Positions 45,922 through 58,800 of a stretch of DNA of 64,000 bases are shown here, piece after piece. Under the pieces are notes generated by a model that saw only the letters and a list, made by a program, of their open reading frames with translations, searched no databases and was not told the origin of the DNA. Source of the stretch: Manis javanica (taxonomy: Eukaryota; Chordata; Mammalia; Pholidota; Manidae). Within the stretch, counting starts at the first letter, position 1. Every line of letters starts with the position of its first letter. The stretch lies in the NCBI RefSeq assembly GCF_040802235.1, contig NC_133166.1, forward strand, positions 114,838,991-114,902,990. The letters run 5' to 3'. The position numbers and the translations under genes are program-made.

Positions 45922-47300
45922 ATTTTAACTGAAATCTGGAGAATAACTTGTTACTCTGAACAGACCAAATTCCCTTGAACATTAAAGCTCATAAAATAAC
46001 AGATACACACAGATTTCTTAACACAAAATTATGATTATTTTATTTTGTTGGCATATTATTTATTTTGTTAGGCATATTTATTAATAATGCTGTATCTTCC
46101 TGGAATTAAAGAAATAAGGAAATAATGATATGATCTCAAACTACAGTAAAGTACTTTCCTAAGCAATGTTTGGAGTTGCCTTCTTAACTGGATGATACTT
46201 CTTTATAATTCAAGAGATTCTTTCCTGGCCAGGGTAAAACTAAGTCTTGGCCTTTGAACCGAACTGCTAGCCCCAGCCCTGAGACATCATCATTTTGCCT
46301 CCAAATGGGGATGGTCTCACAGCCTGTGTACTCTAGATCGATGCATGACATTGCCTAATCCTCTCTTCTCATGGAACTCTGACGTCACCACCCTGGCTGC
46401 CGTACCATGTGACTGGATTCAATCAACTAAAGGCTTATTTCTTAGGTACTTATGGCCAAAAAAAAAAAGGTGGAATTAAAATACAAAATAGGAGGAATAT
46501 AGATTATGTGCATCTCCCAAGTCTTTGTCTGACCAAGGACTAGCTCCAAAGTCATGCTAGTGACTCAACAGTACTAGAATTTGAGTGCCACTTCTGAGTC
46601 CAAGTCTGGCATTTCCCTCCTATATCTTAGATATTTTCAATTGAAGAGAAAGGGAGTCTAGTTCTTTAAAGTTCTTGGTTTCTGGTCAGGCTTGGTTACC
46701 AAGAAATTCTGGTACCTGAAACCCATGCTTGTCTTTTCTGGTTCTTCAGTTTACCCCACTAGAATTGGTGAGAACACTGGTCTCTCCCTGTCCTCCTTGT
46801 GGAGAGCTACCAGTGTCCCTGGAGGGGCCATTGCCATCAAATTCCTATTAAAGATTTGGATCTTAGATGATAAACAGTTGTGGACTTGCATTCCCATCCT
46901 GGTCACTGGGTGAGGCCTCAGGAAGCTTGTGGGTATGAGTGGGACTTGATTGAAAATTGTTAGTGAAGTCTGATCTCTCCCCAGAATGTCTGATGCTTAT
47001 GTGGCCCCATGTGGGTAAGAGTGAAGGTCTGTGAAATTCCAAGAAAAGGAAATTTGACTTGGGAGACCATCTTATATTCCTGCTCTGCAGGAGTTTCAAA
47101 TACAGTCTCTCCTTACCTTTGGCTCTGAGTTCCCCCTTCAAGTGGTGAAGGTACATCATAAACAGTACATGAGGGCATATTAAGTGATGGCAGTGACATC
47201 ACTGAGTTATAGAATCTCTGTTCTCAGACAAGAGATAGGAAAGTCTGCTCTACCACAGGGCAGGACATCAAATGGCCAGGGATATGGAGAATTTTAAACC
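45922..47300. other. AT-rich unique DNA, nothing recognised
   Basis: No repeat family, exon or long frame could be supported. A run of 11 A lies at about 46458-46468. Confidence 0.5.
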
Positions 47301-47309
47301 TAAAACTTA

Positions 47310-47800
47310 AGAAAAAAAAGTACAGTAACTGAAATGAAAAAGATGTTAGAGGGTAGAACAGGAATGTTGAGCAGGCAGAAGAAAGAACTGGCAAACTTGA
47401 ATATAGGTCAGTTAGGATTACCCAGTGTGAGGAACAGAAAGCAGAATGAAGGAAAATGAACAGAGCCTCCTGTGTCTGCAGAGCGCCGGCAAGCCTATCA
47501 ACATACACACCCTGGGAGTCCCAGAAGGAGAGGACAGAAGTTAAGGAGCAGAGGGAATATTTGAAGAAGTAATGGCCAAAAACTTCCCAAAGTTGATGAA
47601 AAAATAATTTACACACGCAAGCAGCTCAGTGAACTCCAAGTAGGAAAACATCTAGACATAATCTTGAAAATAGCAGCAGATAAGCAACTCATCATGGCCA
47701 AGGAATCTTTGATAAGATTAAGACTTATTTCTCGTTGAAAACTATGGAGGCCAGAAGGCAGTGGGATGAACATAGATGCCACATGAGACAAAACCCTCCA
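47310..47800 (+). mobile_element. Old L1 ORF1-region fragment
   Basis: 'accctgggagtcccagaaggagagg', 'gaagaagtaatggccaaaaacttcccaaa', 'gctcagtgaactccaagtagg' and 'tatggaggccagaaggcagtgggatga' follow the order of the old L1M or HAL1 ORF1 region in plus sense. It has many stops and is a relic. Confidence 0.85.
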
Positions 47801-48464
47801 TTGTATTTGACCTTTAAGTCTTAGATGCTCTGATCTCTTAACATCTTCAGTGATAACATATCAGTTTAGTCCCTAAATAACAATACTCAAGCACCTTTCA
47901 CAGTTGACCTGCAGGAAGTCTGTCTTTTACAAAGTTCCTCTCCCCAAGAAGTTCTAGAATGCCTAAGAAATGCTTATTATATGTTCTGCCATGTCTGGAA
48001 CTTAGTGGGAGCTCAAAAAGTATTTGTTACATGAATGAAATCTCCCTGGGGTGCTTACTCCTTGGTTAGCCTTCTATCCCGTCTTCTCTTCCTCAGTCAC
48101 CTACTTCTCCCTGGCTCAGGATGTTGCCTCCCTCTTCATTTCTGTTTTGCCTTAAACATAAATCTAATAACTTCTCAAATTACAGCTTTAAAAAATATTG
48201 CTAGACATTTCACAAAATTTTACTGAATGCTTGGGGTTAGCGCAATGGAATTACAATATGGAAAAAGTTTTGTCCCCAAAGATAAATTCAACCTTTACCT
48301 CAAGAAAAATAGAACTGCTTAACATAGTAGTGGCAGCCTCTGTCCTGGCCTTTAGTAGAGGTTTCAGCAGATATTGGGGTTGAATCTCAACTAGCACATC
48401 CCAGGACACCATGGAGCCAACTGCTGGTATTCTGTTGCTTTTTTTTATTGATCATGTTCCTTAT

Positions 48465-48620
48465 GTGTGCGTAGCACTTTATAGTCGTATCATTTCACTG
48501 GACAGTTCTTAGTGGTCCTGGTGAAGGTCATGGTTTCACTGTTTATAGATGGTGAACCAGAGGCTCAGAGGGGTTTGTTGACTCACCCAGCTCCACCAGC
48601 CAGAGGCAGAGCCAAGTTTT
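48465..48620 (-). repeat. MIR
   Basis: 'actgtttatagatggtgaaccagaggctcagagggg' is a reverse MIR core. Confidence 0.7.
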
Positions 48621-49359
48621 GGAAGCCGCGGTCCTGATTCCTGGCCTTGGGTCCTCCCTGCTGTTCTGCAGTGCATTAGAAGGTGACCCTGCAGTGCCAC
48701 AGTGCACAGGGCTGGACAGACTGGTCTGAAACTCAGTCTTTCCTCCTTGCACTGATCTCGATGGGTATCTGCCACTTCTATCACAAAAGCCATTTGTTGT
48801 CACTTGGACTGGTGGCTAGTTGGGAGCCTGGCGGGGTCTCCTCCTGCCTTGCTGCCCGAGGCCATTTCGGTGAGGCCTTAAGGTTTCCCTTGCCTTTCTA
48901 GCCTTTGACTATCCCATTCCAGAGGGGTGCAAAACAGCTGCTTGTGTTTCTGCTGAGCTGAGCCATGTTTCCATCCCTTTATACTTCTGATATTCTTAAA
49001 TGGCAGTTTCAATATTTGGCAGAATAAATTCCCCATGATCTAATCCTGAGTTTTCACAAATGACTGAGTGGTTCAAGAAGGGCAAAAGTTATTACTGTGC
49101 AGTATTCCCGGGAACTGTTCTTCCCTCAAGCATTTACTGTGCATTGTGGCAGGCACAGCTCTCGACTGGGTGCTCTAGGGTGACCAGAGGACCTGACAGT
49201 GTGGCCCTGCCCTCTGAATGCATTTATCGGGCAAAATACATGCTTGCTCAAGGAGATGACTTTAATAAGGAACAGTCATAATTGCCATTTTCTGAGTATT
49301 GTTTCTGTGCCACGTAAGGAGCTAAATGCAAAAATGAATGTGGAAAATTACCAGGAAGT

Positions 49360-49540
49360 GGCTAAGAGCAGGGTTCTGGAATCAGGCAGGAGTGGAGTTT
49401 GGGTTTAGCCCTCTCCCTGCTCTGTCACTTCTGGCAAGTTCCTTAGTTCTTTGAGCCTTGTTTTCCTCCGCAGTAAAACATGGACACCACCACCTCCCAG
49501 TGGGGCTACTGGGGGAGTCAGTGAGCTAACTTAGTAAAGT
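49360..49540 (+). repeat. MIR
   Basis: 'gctctgtcacttctggcaagttccttagttctttgagccttg' followed by 'cctccgcagtaaaacatgg' is the plus-sense MIR order. The stretch 49560-51020 shows no gene; parts of 49570-49980 look like degenerate ancient repeat. Confidence 0.75.
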
Positions 49541-51019
49541 GGCCCAGTGGACACATCTTGGTGGCTGTGTTGATGGTGCCAGTGGAGAACAGTTCCAAGG
49601 TGATTCACTGTCAGAGTAGAACACATGAGGCCAAGGGCCTACAAGCAGAGGGGACTGTCAGGGGGTGGCTATTGAGGAAGGACTTCTTGGGAGAGCTGGT
49701 CCTTGAATGAGGTTGTCATATTTGGGTTGGTGGAGAGGAGGGGACAGCACCCAGTGGCAAATGGAGCACAGTTATGGGGATGAGAAAATCCAGGCATTGG
49801 GAAGGGTGGTGTCCCAGCCTTGCTGACAGGAGGAAATGACAGAAGCTCTGTGAGGGTGGAGGTTTGCGTCTGCCATGTTCACTGCTGAACCCACAGGACC
49901 TGCACTTTTGGAAACCCTGTTGAAAGCATGGATGCTGTTGGGAAGAATGGTTCTGGGGATGCCCAGCTGCCTCTTGGGGTTCAGGATGAGAAGTCTCTGA
50001 GATGCTTGAGCCGGTAACCACCCACATGTGAAGGGGATTTGAAGAACTCTTCTGGAGGTAGTGGGCTGTTGACCTGGAATGGGGACAGGCAGGTCATCAG
50101 GGTGGGAGATGAGCTCTGAGAGGTGGTTGTTGCAATTTGGACTGTGTCATTGGTGCACGCCTGAACTTGGGAAAGAAACAGTAGATGCAAAATGCCACAG
50201 GAAGAAAGTAGCCAGAGGGTGAAGTGGAAAGAGGACTTGGAGAGCTCTACTTTGCAATCTGAAATGCAATTTGCCTCCATCCTGAAATGCAGAGTTGGGT
50301 AAGTGACCCCATTCATCCAGCTGAAGGATCCAAGGTCAGGGGAAAAGCGGAGAAGCGCAGAAATAGTGAATGGAAATGGGGTACCATCTCTGGCAGTGGG
50401 CTAGTAAGCCCAACTCAGTTTCCTGAGAAGATTGAGTTTGCATGAGACCAGAGCAGTTAGACCTGAGAGCTTAACCTGGAGAAAACATTATCTGGCAAGG
50501 AAAGAGGTCAAGCAGAGTCCTATGATTCCAGGCTGATTTTCCCCAGCTCTTGCCTCTGAGGACCTTCCTTTTCTCCTGGTCTTATGGCAGCAGATGCTGT
50601 CGGCCTCTGGGTGAGAGAACAGGGCGCCATTCTTGGAGTGAGCCTGCCAAAGCTGCCTGCTGCTTGGAGGCTGGGCTGGAAGGGCTGATCATGAGAGAAA
50701 TGCCTAGCAGATACTTGGCACTTTCCCTTTACTTCTAGGGCAGGACAGGTGGAAGCTGAAACTGCCTGCCAGCACATGGATTTACTCTGAGCAAAACTGA
50801 GACAGTTTTCTTCTCATGGCTCACCTCCCCAGATGAAGGGAACACACAGGTAAAGAGGCCTTCCTCCAAGGGGCAGTAGGAGAGCATTTCTGGGGCTGAG
50901 GGAAAGTACAGCCATTCTGAGTAAATGTACGGTCCTGGGGGATTTTAGACACTGCCTCTTTTGAGATTTTTGTCCCAGGTCAGCCGACCCAGCAGAACAA
51001 GTCCAAGGGTCCAGTTATT

Positions 51020-51852
51020 GACGTGTCCCAACCAAGGGTCTCTGATGGTGTTTTTTAACCACGACTTTTATGATGATAAATGTATGGCACTTTTTCCTTC
51101 ATTTACAAAATCTCTGACTCTCTGACACCAACTCCAGAGTTAGCCCAGACACATTAAGGCTCAGTCCCCCAGGATGGTCCCCACTTCAGATGACAATCAC
51201 AAGTCCCAGGTGGTCCCTGTACTTCTGACCGACTGGCTATCAGTAGGGGATTCTTATGACCTTAGGTTTGATGATTTGCTAAAATGGCTCACAGAATTAG
51301 GGAAACACTTTACTTCTGTTTACTGATTTATTATTAAGGATATTAAAAGCATACAGATGGCCAGCCAGATAAAGGGGTATTTTGGGCGAGGTCCAGAAGG
51401 AGCCTGAGCATGGGATCTTCTGTCCCCATGGAGCTGGGGTGGGGGAGGGGTGCCACCCTCCTTGCATGTGGATGCCTTCATCAACCAGGAACCTGAATCC
51501 TGTTATTCAGGGTATTCATGAAGGTTCCATTATACAGGCATGATTGGTCTTCGGTGATGAACTCAAATCTCCAGCCCCTATCCCTTCTGGAGATTCCTGG
51601 AGTAGGGCTGCGAGTTCCAACCCTCCAATCACGTGGTTGGTTCCTCTGGCAACCAGTCCCCATCCTGAAGCTGTCTGGAGGCCCACCAAGAGTCCTTCGT
51701 TAGCAATAACTCAAGTGTGGTTGAAAGGGGCTTACTAGGAATAAAAAGGTGCTCTCCTTACCCCTTCCACTCAGGAAATTCCAAGAGTTTTAGGAGCTCT
51801 GTGCCAGGAACCTAGGACGAAGACCACACATATATTTCATATTCTATCACAA
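51020..51852 (+). mobile_element. Solitary LTR, second copy of the 2660 family
   Basis: It is collinear with the interrupted LTR at 2660-3893: 'gcttgctaaaatgg'-type start, 'agaattagggaaacact', 'ggttggttcctctggcaaccagtccccatcctga', 'ggaaattccaagagttttaggagctctgtgccagg', then a TCACA end. Here it is uninterrupted and about 830 bp long. No internal genes are present. The ERVL assignment is tentative. Confidence 0.65.
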
Positions 51853-52376
51853 TGTCACAGGCTCTTTGTGGGACTCTGGTCTTGGGTGGGCAGGAGTGTT
51901 GCCCTTGCAGTGAAATCATTTGAGGTGATGGAGAGCCTTCCAGCCTGAAAACTTATGTCTGGTGGAACAGGTACCCATCAAGGCGAGCCAGGTAACTGCC
52001 TTAGAGGCAACCACAGGGGGACTGATAGGACAAGGATCAAGATAAGCTGATTTTTCTTGCAGGTAGCTCTTGGGGGCGGGGAGAGGTACATCAGGTTTGT
52101 TTCCAGGTCACTCTTACTCTTTGGAAGTAGCCTCTGGAAGTCCCAGCTTCACTGGGGGTCAGGTCTCCTTAGACTTCCCACGCCGTAGGTGGCCTCTGAG
52201 CTGTGCGCCTGTGCCCTTTGAGGCTTTGAAAACTGAAGCTCAAGCTTGCCTGGTTCTGCAGGTGCCTTGAGGACAAAAGCTTAAGTTAGTTTGTCTGGGT
52301 TTCTGCCTCCACTTAGGTTTAGGCCTGAGTGTTCCTTGGTGTTCTTGCTAACTTGTCTGTACGTTTAAGAAAAAGT

Positions 52377-52377
52377 T

Positions 52378-52411
<34 letters not shown>

Positions 52412-52448
52412 TCTATCATCTATCATGTACACACACACACACACACAT
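52377..52448 (+). repeat. Compound microsatellite TGTC-TATC-AC
   Basis: A run of TGTC units passes into TATC units and then into about ten AC units. Confidence 0.95.
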
Positions 52449-52499
52449 TTTATCCAGCATTTTTAGTTGACTTTAGCAAGGGAGATAGATGGTGTTAAA

Positions 52500-52980
52500 A
52501 AAAAAATCAAGTAAATTTGAGGCTCTAGTTGGCTTTATTCAGTAATTCATGAATCAGGCAATATATCCCATCTAGCAAATAGGAAGGAGCTCTGAGGGGC
52601 TGAACAACATCAGAAACTGGTAGGTGGACAGGGACAGAGACAAGGAAATAGTGGGTTACCTTATCTTTCTTTGGGGCCAAAATAGATCTGTCAGGTGGAT
52701 TACCTCATTACTGCTGACCAGGAAATTCCAGATTGACTGGTTTAAGATTACATTTTTGGGAGAGGTTGCAACTGCAATTATGTTAGATATTAAATCTTGG
52801 TTTGCTGTTGTGGGGCTTAGCATAAGTGACTCCATTTGAGGCATAAGTGACTCCATTTGAGGCATAAGTGACTCCATTTGGGGCTTGTTTCTCTCACTCT
52901 TTAATCCTGCCCAGCTAAAAACACTCTTGTTTAACTTTAAAGTAATGCTTTTAAGATGGGGTCCTTGCATACCCTAGGGA
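52500..52980. repeat. Possible LTR, unassigned
   Basis: The stretch 'gttggctttattcagtaattcatgaatcaggca' and the later 'cttgtttctctcactctttaatcctgcc' read like an ERV LTR. No partner LTR or target duplication was found. It includes the 21-bp triplicate at 52820. Confidence 0.35.
52820..52882. repeat. Three 21-bp tandem units
   Basis: The unit 'gcataagtgactccatttga' plus one G is repeated three times with one or two changes in the last copy. The units are identical enough to be a recent local duplication. Confidence 0.95.
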
Positions 52981-53639
52981 TATGGCTTCCATTCTCACAG
53001 GTCTTTGGCCTTCACACTTGAGAATAAGACTGTATCACAGTGACACTGGAGGTGGTTTGGGCCACTCCTGTAGAATTGTAGTGCTTTGAGGCCTGGAAAT
53101 CAGCCTTGGTCATTCCAAACTCATGTGACACTTATTTGTCCCAGAAAGCCACTTTATGAATTCATAATGGAAGATGGAATCCCTGGGGTCTGCCTCTTCT
53201 GGTTTTAAAGGTCCTGTGGTTGGTGCATCTGTACCAAGTAGGTCTTTCTGGGGACTAGGTCCACTCTAGCATTCACTATATGGATAAAGTTGCCTAGAGG
53301 GTAGGAATGGCACACAGGCAATTATTAATACATATCTTAAGGGTTTTTAAAAATGATACCCTATTTCAGACTCTAGTTCCCTTTGTCTCTGGTGGCAGAT
53401 TCCAACTTTCACCTAGTTCTTTTTCCAAATATTTGGCCCTTTTGATTTCTAAAATTCCCCATAATCTTCACATTTTTTGTATTCCTGGGGAGACCATGTG
53501 AATACCCCATTGTCATTCTGCTACTGCCAAGTTGAACTTGGTAATTTTATGCTGGCCTGATTCTTGTTTGTTTTTGTTTTTTTAAAAACCTCTTTATATT
53601 GTCCTTCTGTTGTCTGATACCGAAAAGGCTACTTATTTC

Positions 53640-54600
53640 ATTTATTTTTCATTTTTTCTGATTGTCGTAAAATACTCATACTGTAAAAGTTACCATCATA
53701 ACCATTTTTAAGTGTACAGTTCAGTGGTATTATGTGCATTCACATTGTTATGTAACCATCACCATCATCCATTTCCATAACTCTTAACTCTTTTCATCTT
53801 GTAAAACTGAAACTCTGTCCCCATTAAACAGTAACTTCCATCCCCCACCCCCCACCCTCACCCCCAGCCCTCCAACCCCTGCCAGGTTCTGGCAACTACC
53901 ATTATACTTTCTGTTTTTTCATGTACTTATTGGACACTCATATGTCTTCTTTGAAGAAATGTCTGTTCAAGTCCTTTGCTCATTTTTGAACTGGGTTGTT
54001 TGTTTCTTTTTTGTTGAGTTTTAGGAGTTCTCTCTGTATTCTGGATATTAATCCCTTATCAGATATATGATTTGCAGCTATTTTCTCCCATTCTCTGTGT
54101 TGCCTTTTTACTCTGTGAATAATGTCTTCTGATACACAAAATTCTTAAATTTTCATAAAGTCCAATTTGTCTTGTTTCTTTTGTTACCTATGCCTTTGAT
54201 GTCATATCCAAGAACTCATTACCAAGTCCAATGTCGTGAAAGTTTTGCTTATATTTTCTTCTAAGAGTTTTATTGTTTTAGGCCTTACATTTAGGTCCTT
54301 CGTCCATTTTGAGTTAATTTTTGTATAAAGTGTTAGGTAAGATTTCAACTTCATTCTTTTGCATGTGAAGATCCAGTTTTCCCAACACTATTTGTTGAAA
54401 AGACTGTCCTTTCCCTGTTGAATGGTCTTGGCATCCTTGTCAAAAATCATTTGGTCGTATATCTGGGAGTTTATTTCTGGGCTCTCTTCTATTTCATTGG
54501 TCTATGTGTCTGATTTTATGCCAGTATCACACTGTTTTGCTTACCACAGCTTTGTAGTAGGTTTTGAAATCATGAGGTATGAGTCCTCCAACTTTGACAT
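53640..54600 (-). mobile_element. Old L1 (L1MB-like) fragment
   Basis: The 3' UTR wording 'taagtgtacagttcagtgg' and 'tgtaaccatcaccatcatcc' leads, after a C-rich stretch, into ORF2 phrases ('ctttgaagaaatgtctgttcaagtcc', 'gttgagttttaggagttc', 'ttaggtccttcgtccattttgag'). It is 5'-truncated and decayed. Confidence 0.92.
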
Positions 54601-54889
54601 CTGCTTGTCATGCTTTGCTGGTTACACACCATCAGTCTGTTCTCTGCATCAATCTAGACATATATTCTTATAAGCCTTTCTATCCTTCTTGTTTCTTCAT
54701 CTAAGTTTTTCCTATTCCTTACATTTTTCTCTTCTTTCTTTTAGTCCTGATTTTACAAACATTTCTTGTTTCCCATGATCTGGTTTCTTGCCTTCTCTCA
54801 TGTCAAGTAGGTTTGACACCATTCAGCTCTTTCAGGTGGGGAGAGCAGAGCCCAAATACAGCATCCCAAATTCTATCCATTTCTTTACT

Positions 54890-55040
54890 GCCTGAACAAA
54901 TGCACCTTTAGTGAAAGCCTGCTGTGTGCCAGGGGTTGAGTAAGTGCTTGCCCACCTGTCATCCCCTTGTCATGTTAGCCTCACAGCAGTGCAGAGGCAC
55001 ATAACAGCATCACTGTTTTACTAAAGGATCCAAAAGGTCA
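54890..55040. repeat. MIR or L2-like fragment
   Basis: 'agcctgctgtgtgccaggggttgag' and 'tgttagcctcacagcagtgcag' suggest a MIR-class relic. Confidence 0.5.
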
Positions 55041-55364
55041 GCCTGCGGAGTGTCCCATTGATTATCTGTAATCTCCTTTCTGTTGGGTTGTGGGGACAGG
55101 AAGGAACACAGTCAGGTGGTTGGTCCTTGCAACTACAGCCTCCTGTACAGAGACTGTTAACAATGACTTTTAAATTTCTGCTGTTTCCTTTTGCCATCTA
55201 GCACATTTCTGGGCTGCTGTTACCTTTCATACCCAGAGAGTGAAAACAAAGAGGAGTACAGTGGTGGGATTGGGAGTCGAGCTCTGAAGTCAGACTATTA
55301 TGTTCAAGTCCTTGAGTAATTAAAGCATAGCTAGGGAGGCCGGCCTGGATAATTAAAAATTATA

Positions 55365-55806
55365 TTTAAAATGTCACATACGTGAATGTTCATAGCATCA
55401 TTATTCATAATGGCCAAAAAGTGGAGACAAGCCACATGTTTATCAACCAGTGAATACATTAAAAAAATGTGGTCCATCCATACAGTGGACTGTTTTCAGC
55501 CATAAAAAGAAATGGCTGTAGACATGCTACAACATGACCATTGAAATATGCTGTGAAGGAAGCCAGATGCAAAAGGCTCATATTGTGTGAAATTTATATG
55601 AGATATTCAGAATATGCAAATTCAGAGACAGGAAGTAGATGGGTGGTTGCCAGGGGTTGGGAGGAGGGTTACCAGCTTTCTTTTTGGGATGATGAAAATA
55701 TTCTGAAATTAGATTATGGTGATGGTTGCACAACACTTTGAATGTATTAAAAACCACTGAATTGTGCACTTTAAAATGGTTAGAATTTAAATGGTGAAAA
55801 GAAACA
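55365..55806 (+). mobile_element. Old L1 3' end
   Basis: In plus sense: 'catagcatcattattcataatggccaaaaagtgg', 'cagccataaaaagaaatg', 'cagagacaggaagtagatgggtggttgccagggg' and 'ccactgaattgtgcactttaaaatggtta'. This is the terminal ORF2 and 3' UTR of an L1ME/MC-type element. Confidence 0.9.
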
Positions 55807-58800
55807 AAAATACTTTTAAGTGGCAAACTGAATGCTTAATTGTATCACGTTAGGATTGTTTCTCCTGTTTGTCAAGGCACCTATACATTTTGCACATAAT
55901 TGTAACAAATTGTAACAACTGTGTGTACATTATTGGGGCCATGTACCTAGTCCCTGGTTGTATCAATTTACAATGATTTGGTACTGTTTTTAAAAAAATT
56001 CTACTTCCTATGCTATGCTAGGCACTTAAGGAGTATGCCATAAATATTTGTTGAATTGTCTATGCTTGCTGTTCCCATTTCATTAACATGGACAATTACA
56101 GGTTAGCTGTAATTACCTATTGTTTCAGATTGTTTGAAAAAAGATAATATCTCTTAAATTATGTGCCTTTCAGTAAGAGTGCTACACTTTACATTTGTAA
56201 GCTGTGTATATATTTTTTTCCAGATAGAAATAGCTTGCTTGCCTTTTTTGATCACAAAGATTACTGTAAATTTTAAGAGATTCAGATAAAGGTTTTGTTT
56301 GGTCTGTGGCCTTTAGCTTTTAGAGGCCTCCAAAATAATTCCGTATCTGCAAAGGAGTTTCTCTTTTTATCTGTCTGCCCTATCATTCTCTTCATTATTT
56401 TCTCTTGAGTTTGCTTGACTTTCATCATTTCTTTCCAAACAGCTTTTTAGACACCTTTGAGACAGGAGCCTAGGATGCCATTGTCCTCTTGTCCAAAGAG
56501 CATGTTTACCTTGTTTGCCATTTGTTCTGCCAACTCAGCACCGTCTTAATTTCTAACTTTTTTTTTCTCTCTCTTCTCTCTTTTTGCCTCGTGATTTTCT
56601 GAATCCTGAAGCTGTGTGCTTTTCTGTGACCCAATTAAAACCCTCATGTATGACATAGCTCTTTTGCAGAAAGGAAGCAGTGGACTTCTAAGACATCCCC
56701 TTTCCCCTCTGTGCATGACAGAGGTATTCACTAGCCTTCCTTCTTGCTGCTCAGTGGTATCTGGTCCCCTCCCCTGCTGCACTCATGGCTCAGCAGCCTT
56801 GAGATGAGACATGATAGCCACATTATTGACCTGTCGGTGCCTTGCTTTTCTCTTGGGAATTATTTTCCAGGAGTGAGGATGCTCTTATACTCTCTGTATT
56901 CTTGCCTGAAACCCCCTTTAGCTAACAGCAAACTTGGCTAGGACAGTTCATTAGAGTAAGGGGAGATCCCAGGACCTGGAGTAAAACTAACAGGGCTTCT
57001 CAGTGATGGAGAGGCCAGTGGCTCTCTGCTTCTTTGGATAATAAGTGACTCATGCCCATGTCACCTGCAGGCATGTAGGGACACGGGCCAGAGATAGGAA
57101 ATGAAAGGGTAGAGCAGAAGACGACCAGCCCCTTCTCCCTGGACTTGTAGATTCATGTCCAGAGGAGTTGGTGGCCATTACTTTTCCTAACTGATGCTAA
57201 ATTCTGGAAGAATGTTTCATCTTAGGATGGGGCAGGTATTTGTTGAATGAAGTATGGCTATCCATAGCTACCTCTTCATCCTTCTTGTCATTATTCTGTT
57301 TCTTTAGATGTCAAGGTTCAAAGCCCATTTTCCATCCTCTCCCTTCTGATTTAAATTAAAATTGCTTGAAACTCCCTTACTTCAGAAAGTCTGTTCTGGA
57401 TTGTAGATGCTGGGTAGGCTTTATACAGACAAAGGGACCCCCATGCACACACACAGCACATTATGATTAGGATGATGGTGGGTCTCTTTTTTCCTGTTTA
57501 ACTAAGCTGGGGTTAGGGAAGGAGCCCCTTTGTGAATGATGTAGGGGGTAGGCGGCTTTCTTTCTGTAGTGCCTTGTCAGTCTGAAATTCTCAGGGAGAG
57601 TTCCAAAGCATGGGGAAAATGAGATCAGAATTCTTGGGTGGTTTTGTATCTGCTGGTTGATTTTTCCTCATTTAGGACTGAATTTATATAAAAAATGCCA
57701 CAGTAAAACAGTAATGGCAGCTCTGTTCATTCTGCTCTGCTGTGGCCTCTTCTGGAGGAAGATGTGTTACCCTGAGGAAACAGGCTCCAGAGGATGAACT
57801 GCTTACCCAGGTCACCGCCCTACAAAGTGGCGCAGAACTCAGGTTCAGGCTGGCCTGTCTCCCAACGCCCAGGCAGCGCCCTAGGCCTCGTCACGGCCAG
57901 AGGATGGCATGTCCGTGCTTCTTTCTCTGAATGGCCCCAGGGCTTCTCTTGGTCATTTCCATGCCGTGTCCTTCCTGAATCCTTTAGCTGCCTTTTGTTC
58001 TTCCTCCAGGATCCGACATGATGCCTAGAGTCTAGGAGCAGGGTCATTCGCTCAGAGCATCTCGGCTGGCACCTGTTTTACAAAATCTGTGGCCTCAGTT
58101 CTCCTTTTGCTTTTATTTCCTCTCTAGAATGCTTTCTTCTTTAAGGATAGTGACTATAAAGATAATCCTGCCCAAGGGTTTGAGGAAATGTAAAGGAGAA
58201 GTGTTGTATCAAGCAGTGGAGTTTTTGGCAAGGTGGTTGCCGCACTCGTCCATGCCCTGCTGAAAGCAGGTTGTCATCATCCTCACGGTGCAGAGGAGAC
58301 CAGTGTGTATATACACGGATGCAGTCGGGGCAGTTGAGCCATGAACCCAATTAGGCAATGCTTGGGTTCCTCAGCCACATTTCTTCCGTCACATTTCTCT
58401 GCCCTGAACAAATTAAATGTGAGTCCAGGCCCAGCACCAGTCCCTGAGAAGGTCTGAGGTCTGAGTTCCAATTCCTGGGAGAAGCAAGGAAACCCTGGGG
58501 TGAGGAGGGTGTGGTGAAGATGGGACTGCTTCGAGATGCTTGGGGTTGACAGGAAACCATTGCTGAGAGTTGGTCCTTTGCCCTTTCCAGTGACTGCCAA
58601 TTTATGCACCTGATTTTAGGTCCATGCCATTTCTTCTGTCCCCCTATACTTGTCCCAGCTCTGTGTTCCAAGATCTGGAGCTGATGGCCTTTCTGTGAAT
58701 AGCCTGGCCCCTTTCTTCAGGATGTCTCCTGAGCCAGCTGGGGTTCATTCTGTTGGCGTGTGGAGTCTGAGAACAAAGCTCCCTTGCTTTTCTCCCTCGT

